A program made the position numbers and the translations under genes. A DNA stretch of 53,018 bases from Vagococcus elongatus (GTDB lineage Bacteria > Bacillota > Bacilli > Lactobacillales > Vagococcaceae), in NCBI RefSeq assembly GCF_003987645.1, contig NZ_NGKA01000018.1:1-53018 (forward strand), given 5' to 3'. The first letter of the stretch is position 1; each line of letters opens with the position of its first letter. Below are positions 16,816-26,555 of this stretch, one piece after another. The notes under the pieces were generated by a model. It did not search any database. It was not told the DNA's origin and saw only the letters and a list, made by a program, of their open reading frames with translations.

Positions 16816-18555
16816 ATGGTTCGATTACTAAAATATTCAAAAAAATATAAAAAAGAAATTCTCTTGGGACCCTTCTTCAAATTGCTGGAAGCCATCTTTG
16901 AACTCTTTCTGCCTTTATACATGGCAAAATTGATCGACCAAGGGATTCGACAAAACGATCTGACATATATTTGGCAGACCGCAGGAAAAATGTTTTTAAT
17001 GTCTTGCATTGGATTAGCTTGCGTCATGATTTGCCAGTATTACGCGTCCATCGCTTCACAGGGATTTGGCACGGAATTACGCCGAGTAGTTTTCCAAAAA
17101 ATCAATCAATTTCCCCATGCTGAACTAGACCTTTTCGGTACTGATACGCTGGTTACGCGTATGACCAACGACATCAACCAATTGCAGCTTGCTTTGGCTA
17201 TGTTGATTCGTCTGGTAATAAGAGCACCTTTTTTAAGTATCGGCTCTGTCATTATGGCCTTCTACATTCACCCGAGGATTGCCCTTATTTTTGCTATTGT
17301 ACTGCCGGTATTCTTTTTTATTCTGGTCTTTTTAATCAAGCGCACCGTCCCTTTATTTCGCAGAGTACAAAAAAATATGGACCAGCTGACACGCAATATT
17401 CAGGAAAATCTAGTTGGGATTCGTGTGATTCGAGCGTTTGTCAGGCAAAGGTCACAATCAAAAAAAATCAGCCATACTAGTGAGTCTTTGGCAAAAAACA
17501 GCTTAAAGGCTGCTAATATTTCAGCTTTACTTAATCCACTAACAATTCTGATTATGAATTCAGCCACTATTCTTCTTCTTTATGTCAGCGGGGATGCAGT
17601 GAATATCGGTTCTCTCAACCAAGGAGAAGTGGTGGCCTTGGTCAATTATTTAATGCAAATGCTGCTGGCACTTATCATCGTCTCTAATTTAGTTGTTATT
17701 TTTACACGTGCTGCCACCTCAGCCAGCCGAATTAATGAGATTTTGGATACAAAAGAAACATTGACTGATTCTCCCGAAACGCAGATTCAGCTAACCGACC
17801 ACGCAAAGAAGGACAAAATAATTTTCGAAAACGTCTCATTCAAATACCCTCGTCAAAACGGCTGGACGCTTGAGAATATCACTTTTGAATGGGGCATGGG
17901 AAAAACGCTTGGCATCATCGGGCCTACCGGAAGCGGTAAATCCTCATTGATTCAATTACTTCCTAAATTTTACGATTATGCAGAGGGAAATATTTTTCTT
18001 TTCGGAAAAAATATCGGCGCTTATCCTGTTTCTGAATTAAGAAATAAGATACGTTTGGTGCCGCAAAAAGATACGTTGATTTCTGGAACGATTCTCAGTA
18101 ATCTGCAATGGGGGAAACAAGATGCCACAGAGGAAGAAGCTTGGCAGGCTTTAAGAATTGCTCAAGCAGAGGAGTTTGTCAGAGATTTAAAAGAAGGTTT
18201 AAACAGTCCGGTCGTCGAAGGGGGAGAAAACTTCTCTGGGGGACAAAAGCAGCGCTTGGCTATCGCCCGTGCAGTGATCAATCAGCCTGAGATTTTGATT
18301 TTAGATGACTCTTTAAGCGCTTTGGACTATCGCACGGACCTTGCGCTAAGAAAAAATTTAAAAACTCAGTTGCCTAATACAACCAGTCTAATTGTTTCTC
18401 AGCGAATCAGCTCTATTCGTCAGGCTGACCACATTTTAGTTCTTGACAATGGAAAAATCGTCGGGCAAGGCAAACATCATGAACTGATACAAACAAATAC
18501 TGCTTACCAAAAAATTGCAGCATCTCAAGAAAACCAATCTGCGGAGGTGAAATAG
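16816..18555 (+). CDS. ABC exporter half-transporter, degenerate-site subunit
   Basis: 579-aa fused membrane and ATPase protein. Six membrane segments lie within about 15-300. The nucleotide domain has Walker A GPTGSGKSS (about 372), signature FSGGQ (about 472) and Walker B LILDDSLSALD (about 492). The residue after the Walker B aspartate is Asp instead of the catalytic Glu, which marks the degenerate partner of heterodimeric exporters such as BmrC/LmrC. The partner starts at the next base. Likely a multidrug or peptide/lipid exporter; substrate unknown. ATG with AGGGAGG upstream. Confidence 0.9.
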   Translation: MVRLLKYSKKYKKEILLGPFFKLLEAIFELFLPLYMAKLIDQGIRQNDLTYIWQTAGKMFLMSCIGLACVMICQYYASIASQGFGTELRRVVFQKINQFPHAELDLFGTDTLVTRMTNDINQLQLALAMLIRLVIRAPFLSIGSVIMAFYIHPRIALIFAIVLPVFFFILVFLIKRTVPLFRRVQKNMDQLTRNIQENLVGIRVIRAFVRQRSQSKKISHTSESLAKNSLKAANISALLNPLTILIMNSATILLLYVSGDAVNIGSLNQGEVVALVNYLMQMLLALIIVSNLVVIFTRAATSASRINEILDTKETLTDSPETQIQLTDHAKKDKIIFENVSFKYPRQNGWTLENITFEWGMGKTLGIIGPTGSGKSSLIQLLPKFYDYAEGNIFLFGKNIGAYPVSELRNKIRLVPQKDTLISGTILSNLQWGKQDATEEEAWQALRIAQAEEFVRDLKEGLNSPVVEGGENFSGGQKQRLAIARAVINQPEILILDDSLSALDYRTDLALRKNLKTQLPNTTSLIVSQRISSIRQADHILVLDNGKIVGQGKHHELIQTNTAYQKIAASQENQSAEVK

Positions 18556-20304
18556 ATGGAGAATCAATGGACTTTAAGAAAATTTTCCCATTACCTTCTG
18601 CCTTATAAATGGCCGCTGCTTTCTGCTTTTTTATTTGGCATTATCGGTGGAGGCAGTTCTGTCTTGATGACCTACTTGACAGGGAAATCTATTGATAAAA
18701 TGCTTGGAGAAGGTCAGGTCCTGTTTGCAGAACTTTATTCTGTGTTGACTTATTTTGCACTTGCCATTCTGACTGCTTCATTGACCCAGTGGTTCATCCA
18801 AAGAATTGCCAATCACATCAGTTATCAAGTTGTAGATGAAATTCGAAAGGATACCTTCGACAAGTTAAATCACTTGCCCCTTCACTTTTTCGATACCCAG
18901 TCCATAGGGGATATTACTAGCCGTTTCACCAATGATTTAGATTACGTTGCTGAAGCAATGATTTCAATTTTTAATAATATATTTTCAGGCATGACCATCG
19001 TCATTATTTCGCTCATCACTATGCTGAATTTAAATATCACCTTAACCCTTGTGGTTCTGCTGACGACGCCTTTTATGTTTTTTGTCACGTGGCTCATCGC
19101 TCAAACCAGTCAAAAAAGATTTTTGGAACAACAGGAAATCGTGGGAAATATTTCAAATTATGTAACAGAAATCGTTGGAAATCAAAAATTGGTGAAAGCT
19201 TTCCAGTATGAACACGTCAGCATGAATGAATTTGATAGTCGAAACGAGAAACTTTATGGCGTAGGTCAAAAGGCCCAACTGGTTTCTTCTCTGACAAATC
19301 CTCTATCACGATTTATTGACCATCTTTCTTATATTGCCATCGGATTCACTGGAGGCTACTTAATTTTGAAGGGACATCCGTCGCTGAGTGTGGGGATTTT
19401 AAGCAGTTTTATCATTTACTCTAGCCAGTTTACAAAGCCATTCATTGAACTTTCTGGTATCACGCCGCAAATTCAATCTGCTTTAGCCGGCTTGACAAGA
19501 GTTTTCAAAATCATGAATCATAAGAACGAACCTGATGACAGTCACTTGCCGGATGTGCCTGGGAAAATCCATGGGGAAATCGAGTTTCGCAATGTTAATT
19601 TCTCCTACCAAAAAAATCAACCGTTGATTCAAAATTTTTCTCTTAAAGTTACTGCAGGCGAAACTATCGCTATTGTCGGGAATACCGGTGCAGGTAAATC
19701 CACCTTAGTAAATCTGTTGATGAGGTTTTACGATATTGATGCCGGCGAGATTTTATTAGACGGCAGCTCCATCAGTCATTATCGCAGAGACTCCTTGCGC
19801 CGCTCCTTTGGGATGGTGTTGCAGGATACATGGTTATTTGACGGCACCATCAGGGAAAACTTGACATTCGGCAACTCCGAGGTAACAGAGGAACAACTAA
19901 TAAGTGCTGCAAAATCAGCTAAAATCGACCGTTTCATTGAAAACTTGCCTCAGAAATATGATACGCTCATTGGAAATAACGGTATCAGCATCTCAGAAGG
20001 TCAGCGGCAATTACTGACAATCGCCCGTACCATGATTGCTAACCCGCCCATGTTGATTTTAGATGAAGCTACAAGTTCAGTGGATTCATTGACCGAACTC
20101 TCCATTCAAGAAGCTTTTTTAAAGATGATGACAGGTAAAACCAGCTTCGTTATCGCCCATAGACTTTCGACCATCAAAGAAGCCGATCGAATCTTAGTCA
20201 TGAAAGACGGCCAAGTGGTAGAAATCGGCACCCATGATGACTTATTAGCAAATAAAAACGGCTTTTATTACCAACTCTACCATGCCCAATTTGCTGAAGT
20301 CTAA
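18556..20304 (+). CDS. ABC exporter half-transporter, catalytic-site subunit
   Basis: 582 aa with six membrane segments and an ATPase domain: Walker A GNTGAGKST (about 374), signature ISEGQ (about 478) and Walker B LILDEATSSVD (about 500) with the catalytic Glu. Its signature deviates from LSGGQ. Together with the partner's Asp for Glu, both defects fall on the same composite site and leave one canonical site (this Walker B plus the partner's FSGGQ). This is the pattern of LmrCD/BmrCD/TM287-288. It begins at the base after the partner's stop. Confidence 0.9.
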   Translation: MENQWTLRKFSHYLLPYKWPLLSAFLFGIIGGGSSVLMTYLTGKSIDKMLGEGQVLFAELYSVLTYFALAILTASLTQWFIQRIANHISYQVVDEIRKDTFDKLNHLPLHFFDTQSIGDITSRFTNDLDYVAEAMISIFNNIFSGMTIVIISLITMLNLNITLTLVVLLTTPFMFFVTWLIAQTSQKRFLEQQEIVGNISNYVTEIVGNQKLVKAFQYEHVSMNEFDSRNEKLYGVGQKAQLVSSLTNPLSRFIDHLSYIAIGFTGGYLILKGHPSLSVGILSSFIIYSSQFTKPFIELSGITPQIQSALAGLTRVFKIMNHKNEPDDSHLPDVPGKIHGEIEFRNVNFSYQKNQPLIQNFSLKVTAGETIAIVGNTGAGKSTLVNLLMRFYDIDAGEILLDGSSISHYRRDSLRRSFGMVLQDTWLFDGTIRENLTFGNSEVTEEQLISAAKSAKIDRFIENLPQKYDTLIGNNGISISEGQRQLLTIARTMIANPPMLILDEATSSVDSLTELSIQEAFLKMMTGKTSFVIAHRLSTIKEADRILVMKDGQVVEIGTHDDLLANKNGFYYQLYHAQFAEV

Positions 20305-20323
20305 ACTTCGAAAATTGAAAAAT

Positions 20324-20376
20324 AAAACGAATGAGTGAGATGTTTGATAAACAAAACACCTTGCTCATTCGTTTTT
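20324..20376. terminator. Bidirectional terminator between ABC exporter and wall hydrolase
   Basis: AAAACGAATGAG (20324-20335) pairs with CTCATTCGTTTT (20364-20375), giving T runs on both exits, between two convergent genes. Confidence 0.85.
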
Positions 20377-20390
20377 ATCTGTTCTGACTT

Positions 20391-21950
20391 TTAATCTAAC
20401 GGAATATAGGGATTTTCAATTACTAGAACTTGTCCTTTAATCAGTATGCTATCTTCCAATCCATTCCACTCAACAAGCTCTTTTAATGGCACTTCTGTCT
20501 GTTCCGCAATTGATACAAGCGTATCTCCCACTTTGACTTGATACGTCTTTGCATCTTTAACTTGGCTGCTGCCTAACTTAACAACCTTCTCACCCTCAAA
20601 ACTAGCCGGCAGGGCACGTGTCATAGAGTAGGCAATCTGACGTGCTTTTAACATTGCTAATTCTTGCTGACGTTTTTTTTCAATTTTTTCGTTCTGTTTT
20701 TCTTCTTCGCTAAGCGCCGGATTCTTTTCAGCCGAATCATCCGTGTCATCTTTTTTGTTCTCATCGATTCTCTCACGTTTTACAACAATTAATTCATTTT
20801 CCACTAAGTCTTTTTGACTCTGGATGTCATTTAATTCTTTAAGTTTATTGATAGTCGTTCCATAAGTCTTGGAAATATCCCATAGTGTTTCATTGCCCAT
20901 CACTTTATGACGAGTGACGCGGACTTTTCTAACTATTTTTTGAGCATGATCATACTCGTCCAAATCATAGGCAGAAATCAAGCCATTTAATTTTTGATTA
21001 TAGAGCGTATCTGTAGCGTATCTTCCTGTCAAAAAAGCCGTGGCATCCTTATAAGAATCAGTATGACTTTTGCGTGCACCTGTATAGAAACTAGTATTCA
21101 ACAGTTTTGCATAGTCTTCTAAAGATTCTTTATAGGACGGATATTTTCTAAAGGAGGCTTTAATCATATACATGGCACCTTTGCCATCATCTTCAAGTGT
21201 TGACATTTCAACACCTTTACCTCTAAAAGTACCTTTGATGCCAAAAAGATTATAGTTTGGCTGGCGTGCCAAAGCACTATTTCCAGAAGCACTCTCCAAT
21301 ATCGCTTGAGCAATCATTACTGAAGCATATAAATCATGTTCCGCAGCTATGACCCTTGCCTCGTTGCCGATTTCTTGAACAAACTCTTGTGTTGTCTGAT
21401 TTTTCCCGAAAACGATACTTCCCTCTTTGTCGATAGATTGAGAAATATCATCGTCCCGTCCCCTATCATTAGTACTTGGATGAGTTGTTTCTTTTCCATT
21501 CACATCCGTGCTTGGGTTTGCACCGCTATCGATATTTGAACTAGAATCTGTACTCGAATCAGAGCTGCCAGTATCTGTACTGCTGCTATCGTCGGTACTA
21601 CTAGAGTCGCTAGTCTCCTCCGAACTACTTGAGTCGCTGTCTGATACATCTGTGCTTTCTGTTTCCTCTGGTTCGATGTCAGAAGGGGGATTATCAGTGC
21701 TTGGTTCTGATGGCACATCAGAGACTTCGGGTGCCGTCTCAGCAGGCGATTCCTCTGGCCCATCTAGATTATCCTCTCCCGATTTCCCAGCCTCGTCGGC
21801 CAACGTTTGAGAATTAAGCCCGGATAAATTAGTTTCTTTTGCAAACGCAATAGAACTGACGGTAGGTGCCACCGCTGAAAACAAAAGGGTCCCTACCCCG
21901 ACACAAGTATAAATGCACTTAAAGCATATATTTTTGCCGTTCTTGCCCAC
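20391..21950 (-). CDS. Secreted GH73 cell-wall hydrolase with LysM domains
   Basis: 519-aa peptidoglycan hydrolase. Signal peptide about 1-38 (ends SIAFA); acidic Ser/Asp/Glu/Pro-rich linker about 55-165 with an SD-type run at 101-140; GH73 glucosaminidase domain about 185-330 with catalytic E219 in AILESASGNS and the Y-N-LFGIKG motif; two LysM wall-binding domains at about 347-391 and 472-516, joined by a charged helix. It starts at GTG with GAGGAGGA 6 nt upstream. This is the build of enterococcal AtlA/muramidase-2-type autolysins, with fewer LysM copies. Monocistronic. Confidence 0.88.
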   Translation of the reverse strand: MGKNGKNICFKCIYTCVGVGTLLFSAVAPTVSSIAFAKETNLSGLNSQTLADEAGKSGEDNLDGPEESPAETAPEVSDVPSEPSTDNPPSDIEPEETESTDVSDSDSSSSEETSDSSSTDDSSSTDTGSSDSSTDSSSNIDSGANPSTDVNGKETTHPSTNDRGRDDDISQSIDKEGSIVFGKNQTTQEFVQEIGNEARVIAAEHDLYASVMIAQAILESASGNSALARQPNYNLFGIKGTFRGKGVEMSTLEDDGKGAMYMIKASFRKYPSYKESLEDYAKLLNTSFYTGARKSHTDSYKDATAFLTGRYATDTLYNQKLNGLISAYDLDEYDHAQKIVRKVRVTRHKVMGNETLWDISKTYGTTINKLKELNDIQSQKDLVENELIVVKRERIDENKKDDTDDSAEKNPALSEEEKQNEKIEKKRQQELAMLKARQIAYSMTRALPASFEGEKVVKLGSSQVKDAKTYQVKVGDTLVSIAEQTEVPLKELVEWNGLEDSILIKGQVLVIENPYIPLD

Positions 21951-22321
21951 AAATCCTCCTCCTCATCTATACAAAAAGCAGTCATTTGCATCTATTTTTA
22001 TTTTTTCCAAACTGCTAATAAACTATAATAGACTCCTTATCCTAAGCAGATATAACGTTTTCAAACAATCCCGATTTGCTCTCTTACTTTCAATTTCTTA
22101 TCCCTCTGCCTTATTAATAAGTTTCGTCATAATAATTACTTTCATCTTAAAATATGCTTCTTTTCAAAATAATCATCATATATATAATCTCTTTACTTCC
22201 AATAAAATAATTATCAAAAAAAGAATATTTCTTCCGATGCCTGTTATTAAATAACACGACATTTTAATGCTATCTTATAGTATATATTATATCACAATCC
22301 TTTGATTAAAGTAACGTAGCT
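21951..22321. other. AT-rich non-coding region upstream of the wall hydrolase
   Basis: Very AT-rich, presumably holding the hydrolase promoter (minus strand). A plus-strand open frame here has no ribosome site and overlaps the hydrolase 5' end, so it is not called. No repeats or RNA structures stood out. Confidence 0.4.
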
Positions 22322-22354
22322 TTTAAAAATCAAAGGCCTAAAACTGCCTTTGAT
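22322..22354 (-). terminator. Terminator after rsmI
   Basis: ATCAAAGGC (22329-22337) and GCCTTTGAT (22346-22354) form a perfect 9-bp stem with an 8-nt loop; the minus-strand exit is TTTTTAAAA. It ends the dnaX-to-rsmI cluster. Confidence 0.85.
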
Positions 22355-22372
22355 CCAGTAAATATATTCTAA

Positions 22373-23251
22373 TCAAATGTTATGATACTCTTTGTAAACT
22401 TCTTGTTTTTTGAGCCCTCTAAGCTTAGCAACTTCTTTGATTGCCTCTTTAGAACTCATATTGTTTTTTTCTTCCAGTAATTCGACGTGCGCTTTGATAC
22501 TTATTGCCTCGAAACTTTCTGATAAAGTTTCTTTTTCTTCCAAAGTACTTCCGCCGATCAGAAGACAACATTCTCCCTTAAGCTCCTCATTTTCGGCTAT
22601 GTTCAGCACTTCGGTTAGGGTCCCGCGGATATATTCTTCATGAATTTTAGTCAACTCGCGGCACAAAACGACTGGGTGATCCTGAGGATAAACTTCCAGC
22701 ATATTTTTCAATGTATTTTTGACCCGATAAGGCGATTCATAAACAATCAACGTTTCTTTGCGAGTCGATAATTCTTTCAAATATTTCTTTTGCTCGCTTT
22801 TTTTCCGCGGCAAAAAACCGATAAAGGTAAATTTTTCAGCAGAGAGTCCGGAAGCAATTAATGCCGTCACCCCTGCTGTCGCTCCCGGCAAGGAAATCAC
22901 TGGGATATTTTGACGGATACACGCTTGGACTAATTCATTTCCCGGATCACTGATAGAGGGCATACCTGCGTCACTGACTTGAGCAATCGACTCGCCCCTC
23001 TCAAGCTTTTCCAGAAATTCAGGAATTCTTTTTTGGGTATTATGTTCATGAAAACTGATTTGATTCGTTGAAATATTGAAATAATTTAAAAGCTTTTGCG
23101 TATTTCTCGTATCCTCACTGGCGATCCAGTCAACATCTTTTAATACTTTTAAGGCTCGAAAGCTGATATCTTCCAAGTTGCCAATAGGAGTGGGAACCAA
23201 GTACAGTGTCCCTGTCAACGAATGGTCTTTATAACTTTTTTGACGATTCAA
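22373..23251 (-). CDS. rsmI: 16S rRNA (cytidine-1402-2'-O)-methyltransferase
   Basis: 292-aa SAM-dependent enzyme methylating C1402 in the decoding site. Starts with the family pattern GTLYLVPTPIGNLEDISFRA, followed by ASEDTRNTQKLL, VSDAGMPSISDPG and SLPGATAGVTALIASGL, all in the right order for the tetrapyrrole-methylase fold. Last gene of the cluster, downstream of yabA as in other Firmicutes. ATG start, no strong site, probably translated from the polycistronic message. Confidence 0.95.
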   Translation of the reverse strand: MNRQKSYKDHSLTGTLYLVPTPIGNLEDISFRALKVLKDVDWIASEDTRNTQKLLNYFNISTNQISFHEHNTQKRIPEFLEKLERGESIAQVSDAGMPSISDPGNELVQACIRQNIPVISLPGATAGVTALIASGLSAEKFTFIGFLPRKKSEQKKYLKELSTRKETLIVYESPYRVKNTLKNMLEVYPQDHPVVLCRELTKIHEEYIRGTLTEVLNIAENEELKGECCLLIGGSTLEEKETLSESFEAISIKAHVELLEEKNNMSSKEAIKEVAKLRGLKKQEVYKEYHNI

Positions 23252-23315
23252 TTATTTTTCCTCACTTTATTCATCATGATAAAAAAGTTGAGATAAATGA
23301 TTATTTATCTCAACT

Positions 23316-23660
23316 TTATTTTCTTTCTCCATAAATAACATCCAAACAAAAAGCACATTCCTCATCGTTTTCTCTTCGCGTGCCATAATATATATTGCAG
23401 ACGTGAAACCCTTCTTCATAGATATTTTCTAAATTCATGCGAGATTTTGATAATCCGTGTTTTTCATCTGTCGACTCCACTTGTTCCCGCTCCAGCTCAA
23501 GCAGCCGTTCACGAAGATGCTTATTTTCCACTTCCAAACGGACATTTTCTTCAATAACGGTGTCCAAAGATGTTTTCATTTCACTCAAGCGCAACATCAT
23601 ATGTTTAAGATCATTTTCAAAATTTGAAAACTCGTCATGTAACATTCGTTTATCCATCAA
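23316..23660 (-). CDS. yabA: Replication initiation control protein YabA
   Basis: 114-aa negative regulator of DnaA that links it to the sliding clamp DnaN. An N-terminal leucine-zipper coiled coil (about 10-62) and a C-terminal zinc-binding part (FHVCNIYYGTRRENDEECAFC) are both as in B. subtilis YabA. Its start overlaps the ricT stop by 4 nt, so translation is coupled. Neighbours holB, ricT and rsmI are conserved. Confidence 0.93.
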   Translation of the reverse strand: MMDKRMLHDEFSNFENDLKHMMLRLSEMKTSLDTVIEENVRLEVENKHLRERLLELEREQVESTDEKHGLSKSRMNLENIYEEGFHVCNIYYGTRRENDEECAFCLDVIYGERK

Positions 23661-24478
23661 GATCTTCCTTTGGTTTTAAGTACTTTTATTTCATCGTGAT
23701 CAAAATTTATCGCCATTTCTTGGTGAAACAATCTGACTTTTACTATCCGATCTAATAAATTCAACCCCACAACTTTTCCTTTGCCTTCTGGCGTTTCTAC
23801 TTCATCACCGAAATCCGGCAATTCTTTTTTTGCTTCTTCATATAAATCATTTTCGTATTTCAAACAACACATCAGCCGGCCGCAAAGACCAGAAATTTTT
23901 GTCTGATTCAATGAAAGATTTTGATCTTTAGCCATCTTGATCGACACAGGCATAAAATCACCTAAAAAAGTAGAACAGCATAGCTGACGACCACAAGGCC
24001 CAATCCCACCTAATATTTTTGCCTCGTCTCTCACACCAATTTGTCTCAGTTCGATTCTGGTTTTGAAAACGGACGCTAAATCACGGACCAATTCACGAAA
24101 ATCAACCCGTCCTCCTGCTGTAAATTGAAAGACCATCTTCGCACGGTCAAAAGAATATTCCACATGGACTAATTTCATTTCCAACCCATGTTCCTCGATT
24201 TTTTTTCTAGTGATCCCAAAAGCATCTTTGGCATCTTGAACATTTACTTCCTGCTGGTGCAAATCCCTATCAGTTGCTACACGAATTACCGGCTTAAGAC
24301 CTTCTGGCAAGTCCTCTTTTGCTATCTCTTTACTGGGAATGGCAACATATGCCAACTGCTTGCTTTGTTCCGTTTCAACTAAGATTCGCTGATTAAATTG
24401 ATAATCACTATTTTTTTGAGCTAAAAAATAATAAATTTGTCCGGCAGGTCTGAATCTCAATCCGACTACTCTAGCCAT
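23657..24478 (-). CDS. ricT: PSP1-domain protein RicT (YaaT)
   Basis: 273 aa. In B. subtilis RicT forms the RicAFT (Y) complex that carries Fe-S clusters and stimulates RNase Y-dependent mRNA maturation. The PSP1 core spans about 60-145. The cysteine-rich segment GPCGRQLCCSTF and CGRLMCCLKYE (about 160-205) supplies the conserved cluster ligands. ATG with GAGGTGA upstream. It lies between holB and yabA in the canonical order. Confidence 0.92.
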   Translation of the reverse strand: MARVVGLRFRPAGQIYYFLAQKNSDYQFNQRILVETEQSKQLAYVAIPSKEIAKEDLPEGLKPVIRVATDRDLHQQEVNVQDAKDAFGITRKKIEEHGLEMKLVHVEYSFDRAKMVFQFTAGGRVDFRELVRDLASVFKTRIELRQIGVRDEAKILGGIGPCGRQLCCSTFLGDFMPVSIKMAKDQNLSLNQTKISGLCGRLMCCLKYENDLYEEAKKELPDFGDEVETPEGKGKVVGLNLLDRIVKVRLFHQEMAINFDHDEIKVLKTKGRS

Positions 24479-24489
24479 GTATCTTCACC

Positions 24490-25425
24490 TCATTTACCTA
24501 CGATTTTAATAACTAATTGTTCCAATGTTGCCTGAAAAGCTACGTTAAAGCGCCATTTTTCTTGGCACGACAAGACTATTGCCAACCCTTCAGACAATTC
24601 CTCCTTGTGCCACTTCTCGACTCCGGGGAATTGCTGTTGGTCAGTTACTGTCAGCAGTTGATGAAAATAGGCAATCAGCAAGTCATATAATGTTTCCTGT
24701 TGCTTCTTGTCACGACACATCTTCACCAAAGACTGCTGTACGAAAACAAACGCATAAGGATCTTTCCTGACTAAATACTGGACCCATTTATCCATGAGTT
24801 CTTTTAACTCATTAAACCACTGATCTTGATATAATGTCAAAGCTCTATCCAAATCATTAGTTAATTCTGACAACAAACTTGCCATCATCGGCGGAACACC
24901 CTCGTCTGTCAACGCATTCTGCAAGACCGCAAGTGAAAAGGGCGTAAAATGCAAGATTTGACATCTGGATTGAATCGTGGGCAAGATTTGTTCTTTATTT
25001 TCAGTGAGAAAAACAATTTGCAGTTGTCCTGTGGGTTCCTCAATAAATTTTAGCAAACTATTGGCAGACTGTACCGTCATTTTTTCCGCCTGTTCCACTA
25101 TCAAAAATTGCTTGGACTGTTCCAAACCGCTTTTTCCTAAATAACTTTTGATTGCTGCCACTTGACTGATTTTAATACTCTGACCGTCAGGCTGTAAAAA
25201 ATGCACATCTGGATGTTCCTCTGCCAGCACCCTTTGACAGTTATGACAATGGCCGCAAGCTATTGGACCATTCTGACAAAAATATGATTGTGCCAGCCAT
25301 TTCGCCATTTCTTTTTTGCCAGTCCCTTTTTCCCCTTCAAACAAAAGGGCATGGACTAGTTGTCCTTTTTCAATACTTTTTCTAAGCATTTCCCAAATTC
25401 TAGGTTGTTTTTCTTGAATAGACAT
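24490..25425 (-). CDS. holB: DNA polymerase III delta' subunit
   Basis: 311-aa clamp-loader subunit. AAA+ core with GEKGTGKKEMAKWL, a zinc module (CQNGPIACGHCHNCQ), the SRC motif IQSRCQ, and a C-terminal collar domain. It begins 2 nt after the darA stop without a clear ribosome site, so coupled translation is likely. Located between darA and ricT as in other Firmicutes; no yaaR-like gene is inserted between darA and holB. Confidence 0.93.
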   Translation of the reverse strand: MSIQEKQPRIWEMLRKSIEKGQLVHALLFEGEKGTGKKEMAKWLAQSYFCQNGPIACGHCHNCQRVLAEEHPDVHFLQPDGQSIKISQVAAIKSYLGKSGLEQSKQFLIVEQAEKMTVQSANSLLKFIEEPTGQLQIVFLTENKEQILPTIQSRCQILHFTPFSLAVLQNALTDEGVPPMMASLLSELTNDLDRALTLYQDQWFNELKELMDKWVQYLVRKDPYAFVFVQQSLVKMCRDKKQQETLYDLLIAYFHQLLTVTDQQQFPGVEKWHKEELSEGLAIVLSCQEKWRFNVAFQATLEQLVIKIVGK

Positions 25426-25427
25426 GA

Positions 25428-25760
25428 TTAGTAACGATGAAAGCTTTCTACTGGCATTACGAAGACCGTTGCTCCGCCGACTTGTACCTCAATAGGACGT
25501 CCTCCCATATATGAGTCGATAGATGTGTCCAAATGTATCGGTGCCGTCAGATACTGTTCCCTAGATTCACAAGTATCTTTGATGAGTTTCAACACTTCAT
25601 CCACTCGTTCGTCTTCGATTCCCACGATGAACGTGGTGTTGCCTGATTTAAGAAAACCACCTGTCGTCGACAATTTTGTCGCCCGCACATTGGCATCAAT
25701 AAATTTATTGGACAATCTTTGACTATCCTTATCCTGAACAATCGCTAATATCAGTTTCAT
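25428..25760 (-). CDS. darA: Cyclic-di-AMP receptor, PII-like (DarA/PstA)
   Basis: About 110-aa trimeric PII-like signalling protein that binds c-di-AMP. KLILAIVQDKDSQRL at the start, TTGGFLKSGNTTFIVGIE in the ligand loop and GGATVFVMPVESFHRY at the C-terminus are diagnostic. The second ATG (25760) lies at the better distance from AAAGGCGG than the first, two codons upstream. Between tmk and holB as in B. subtilis (yaaQ). Its downstream partner is not known. Confidence 0.93.
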   Translation of the reverse strand: MKLILAIVQDKDSQRLSNKFIDANVRATKLSTTGGFLKSGNTTFIVGIEDERVDEVLKLIKDTCESREQYLTAPIHLDTSIDSYMGGRPIEVQVGGATVFVMPVESFHRY

Positions 25761-25778
25761 CGTCATTCCGCCTTTCTG

Positions 25779-26426
25779 TTATGAATGAAACTTATCTGCA
25801 TATTTTTGTTTTATTACCTGATAGCACTCCGTTACTACCTGATCCAATCCTTTACGAGCATTGATTGTTACAATCCTCTCAGGGAACTGCTCTGCTAGTT
25901 TTAAATACTCATGCTGAACTCTCTGATGGAACACAGCGCTCTCTTGATCCAAGCGGTCTAATTCCGCTTGAGTGCGCCCTTTCTGGATTCTGTTCAAACC
26001 AGTTTCCGGATCAACATCAAGATACAACGTCAAATCAGGGGTCAATCCCTCTGTCGCAAACTGATTGATTGAGGCGACTGCCTCAACCCCGATTTTGCGA
26101 CCGGCTCCTTGATACGCAAGAGAGCTGTCAACAAAACGATCACACAAAACAAAGGTATTCTTTTCAAGAGCTGGCAATATTTTTTCAATCAGATGCTGGC
26201 GTCTAGCAGCTGCATATAGCAGGGCTTCCGTACGCTCATCCATTTCCATATTCTTCGGATCCAGAATGATTTGACGAATTTTTTCGGCAATCGGAATGCC
26301 GCCCGGTTCCCGTGTAACAATCAAGTCTACTTGGAGATTTTTCTTCAGCATACGCTCCAGCTTTTTGATTGCACTCGTTTTTCCTGCGCCATCTGGTCCT
26401 TCAATTGTTACAAACACACCTGTCAA
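25779..26426 (-). CDS. tmk: Thymidylate kinase
   Basis: 215-aa dTMP kinase for dTTP synthesis. P-loop EGPDGAGKTS, DR-type motif CDRFVDSSLAYQG and the lid region GRTQAELDRLDQE are present. The start is TTG at 26426 with AAGGAG upstream; an internal GTG is a weaker alternative. The 129-bp gap to recR holds a small GAGG-AAA-CCTC hairpin but no yaaL-like gene. Confidence 0.94.
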   Translation of the reverse strand: MTGVFVTIEGPDGAGKTSAIKKLERMLKKNLQVDLIVTREPGGIPIAEKIRQIILDPKNMEMDERTEALLYAAARRQHLIEKILPALEKNTFVLCDRFVDSSLAYQGAGRKIGVEAVASINQFATEGLTPDLTLYLDVDPETGLNRIQKGRTQAELDRLDQESAVFHQRVQHEYLKLAEQFPERIVTINARKGLDQVVTECYQVIKQKYADKFHS

Positions 26427-26555
26427 AATATTTCCGCTCCTTCTTCTTCACGATAACATTCAATTATTTCAAATAATAAATCGCTAAGAATAGAGGTTTC
26501 CTCAGCCTATTTATTCTTTTATTCTACTTGATTATTCCGATTATGTCTACGGAAT

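Noticed and set aside
21500-21810. Frames and apparent repeats in the Ser/Asp-rich part of the wall hydrolase
   Set aside because: Low-complexity serine and aspartate codons create open alternative frames; not a CRISPR or separate gene.
21913-22254. 113-aa plus-strand frame rich in Phe/Ile/Leu upstream of the wall hydrolase
   Set aside because: No ribosome site, overlaps the hydrolase signal peptide on the other strand, and its hydrophobicity is explained by AT-rich sequence.
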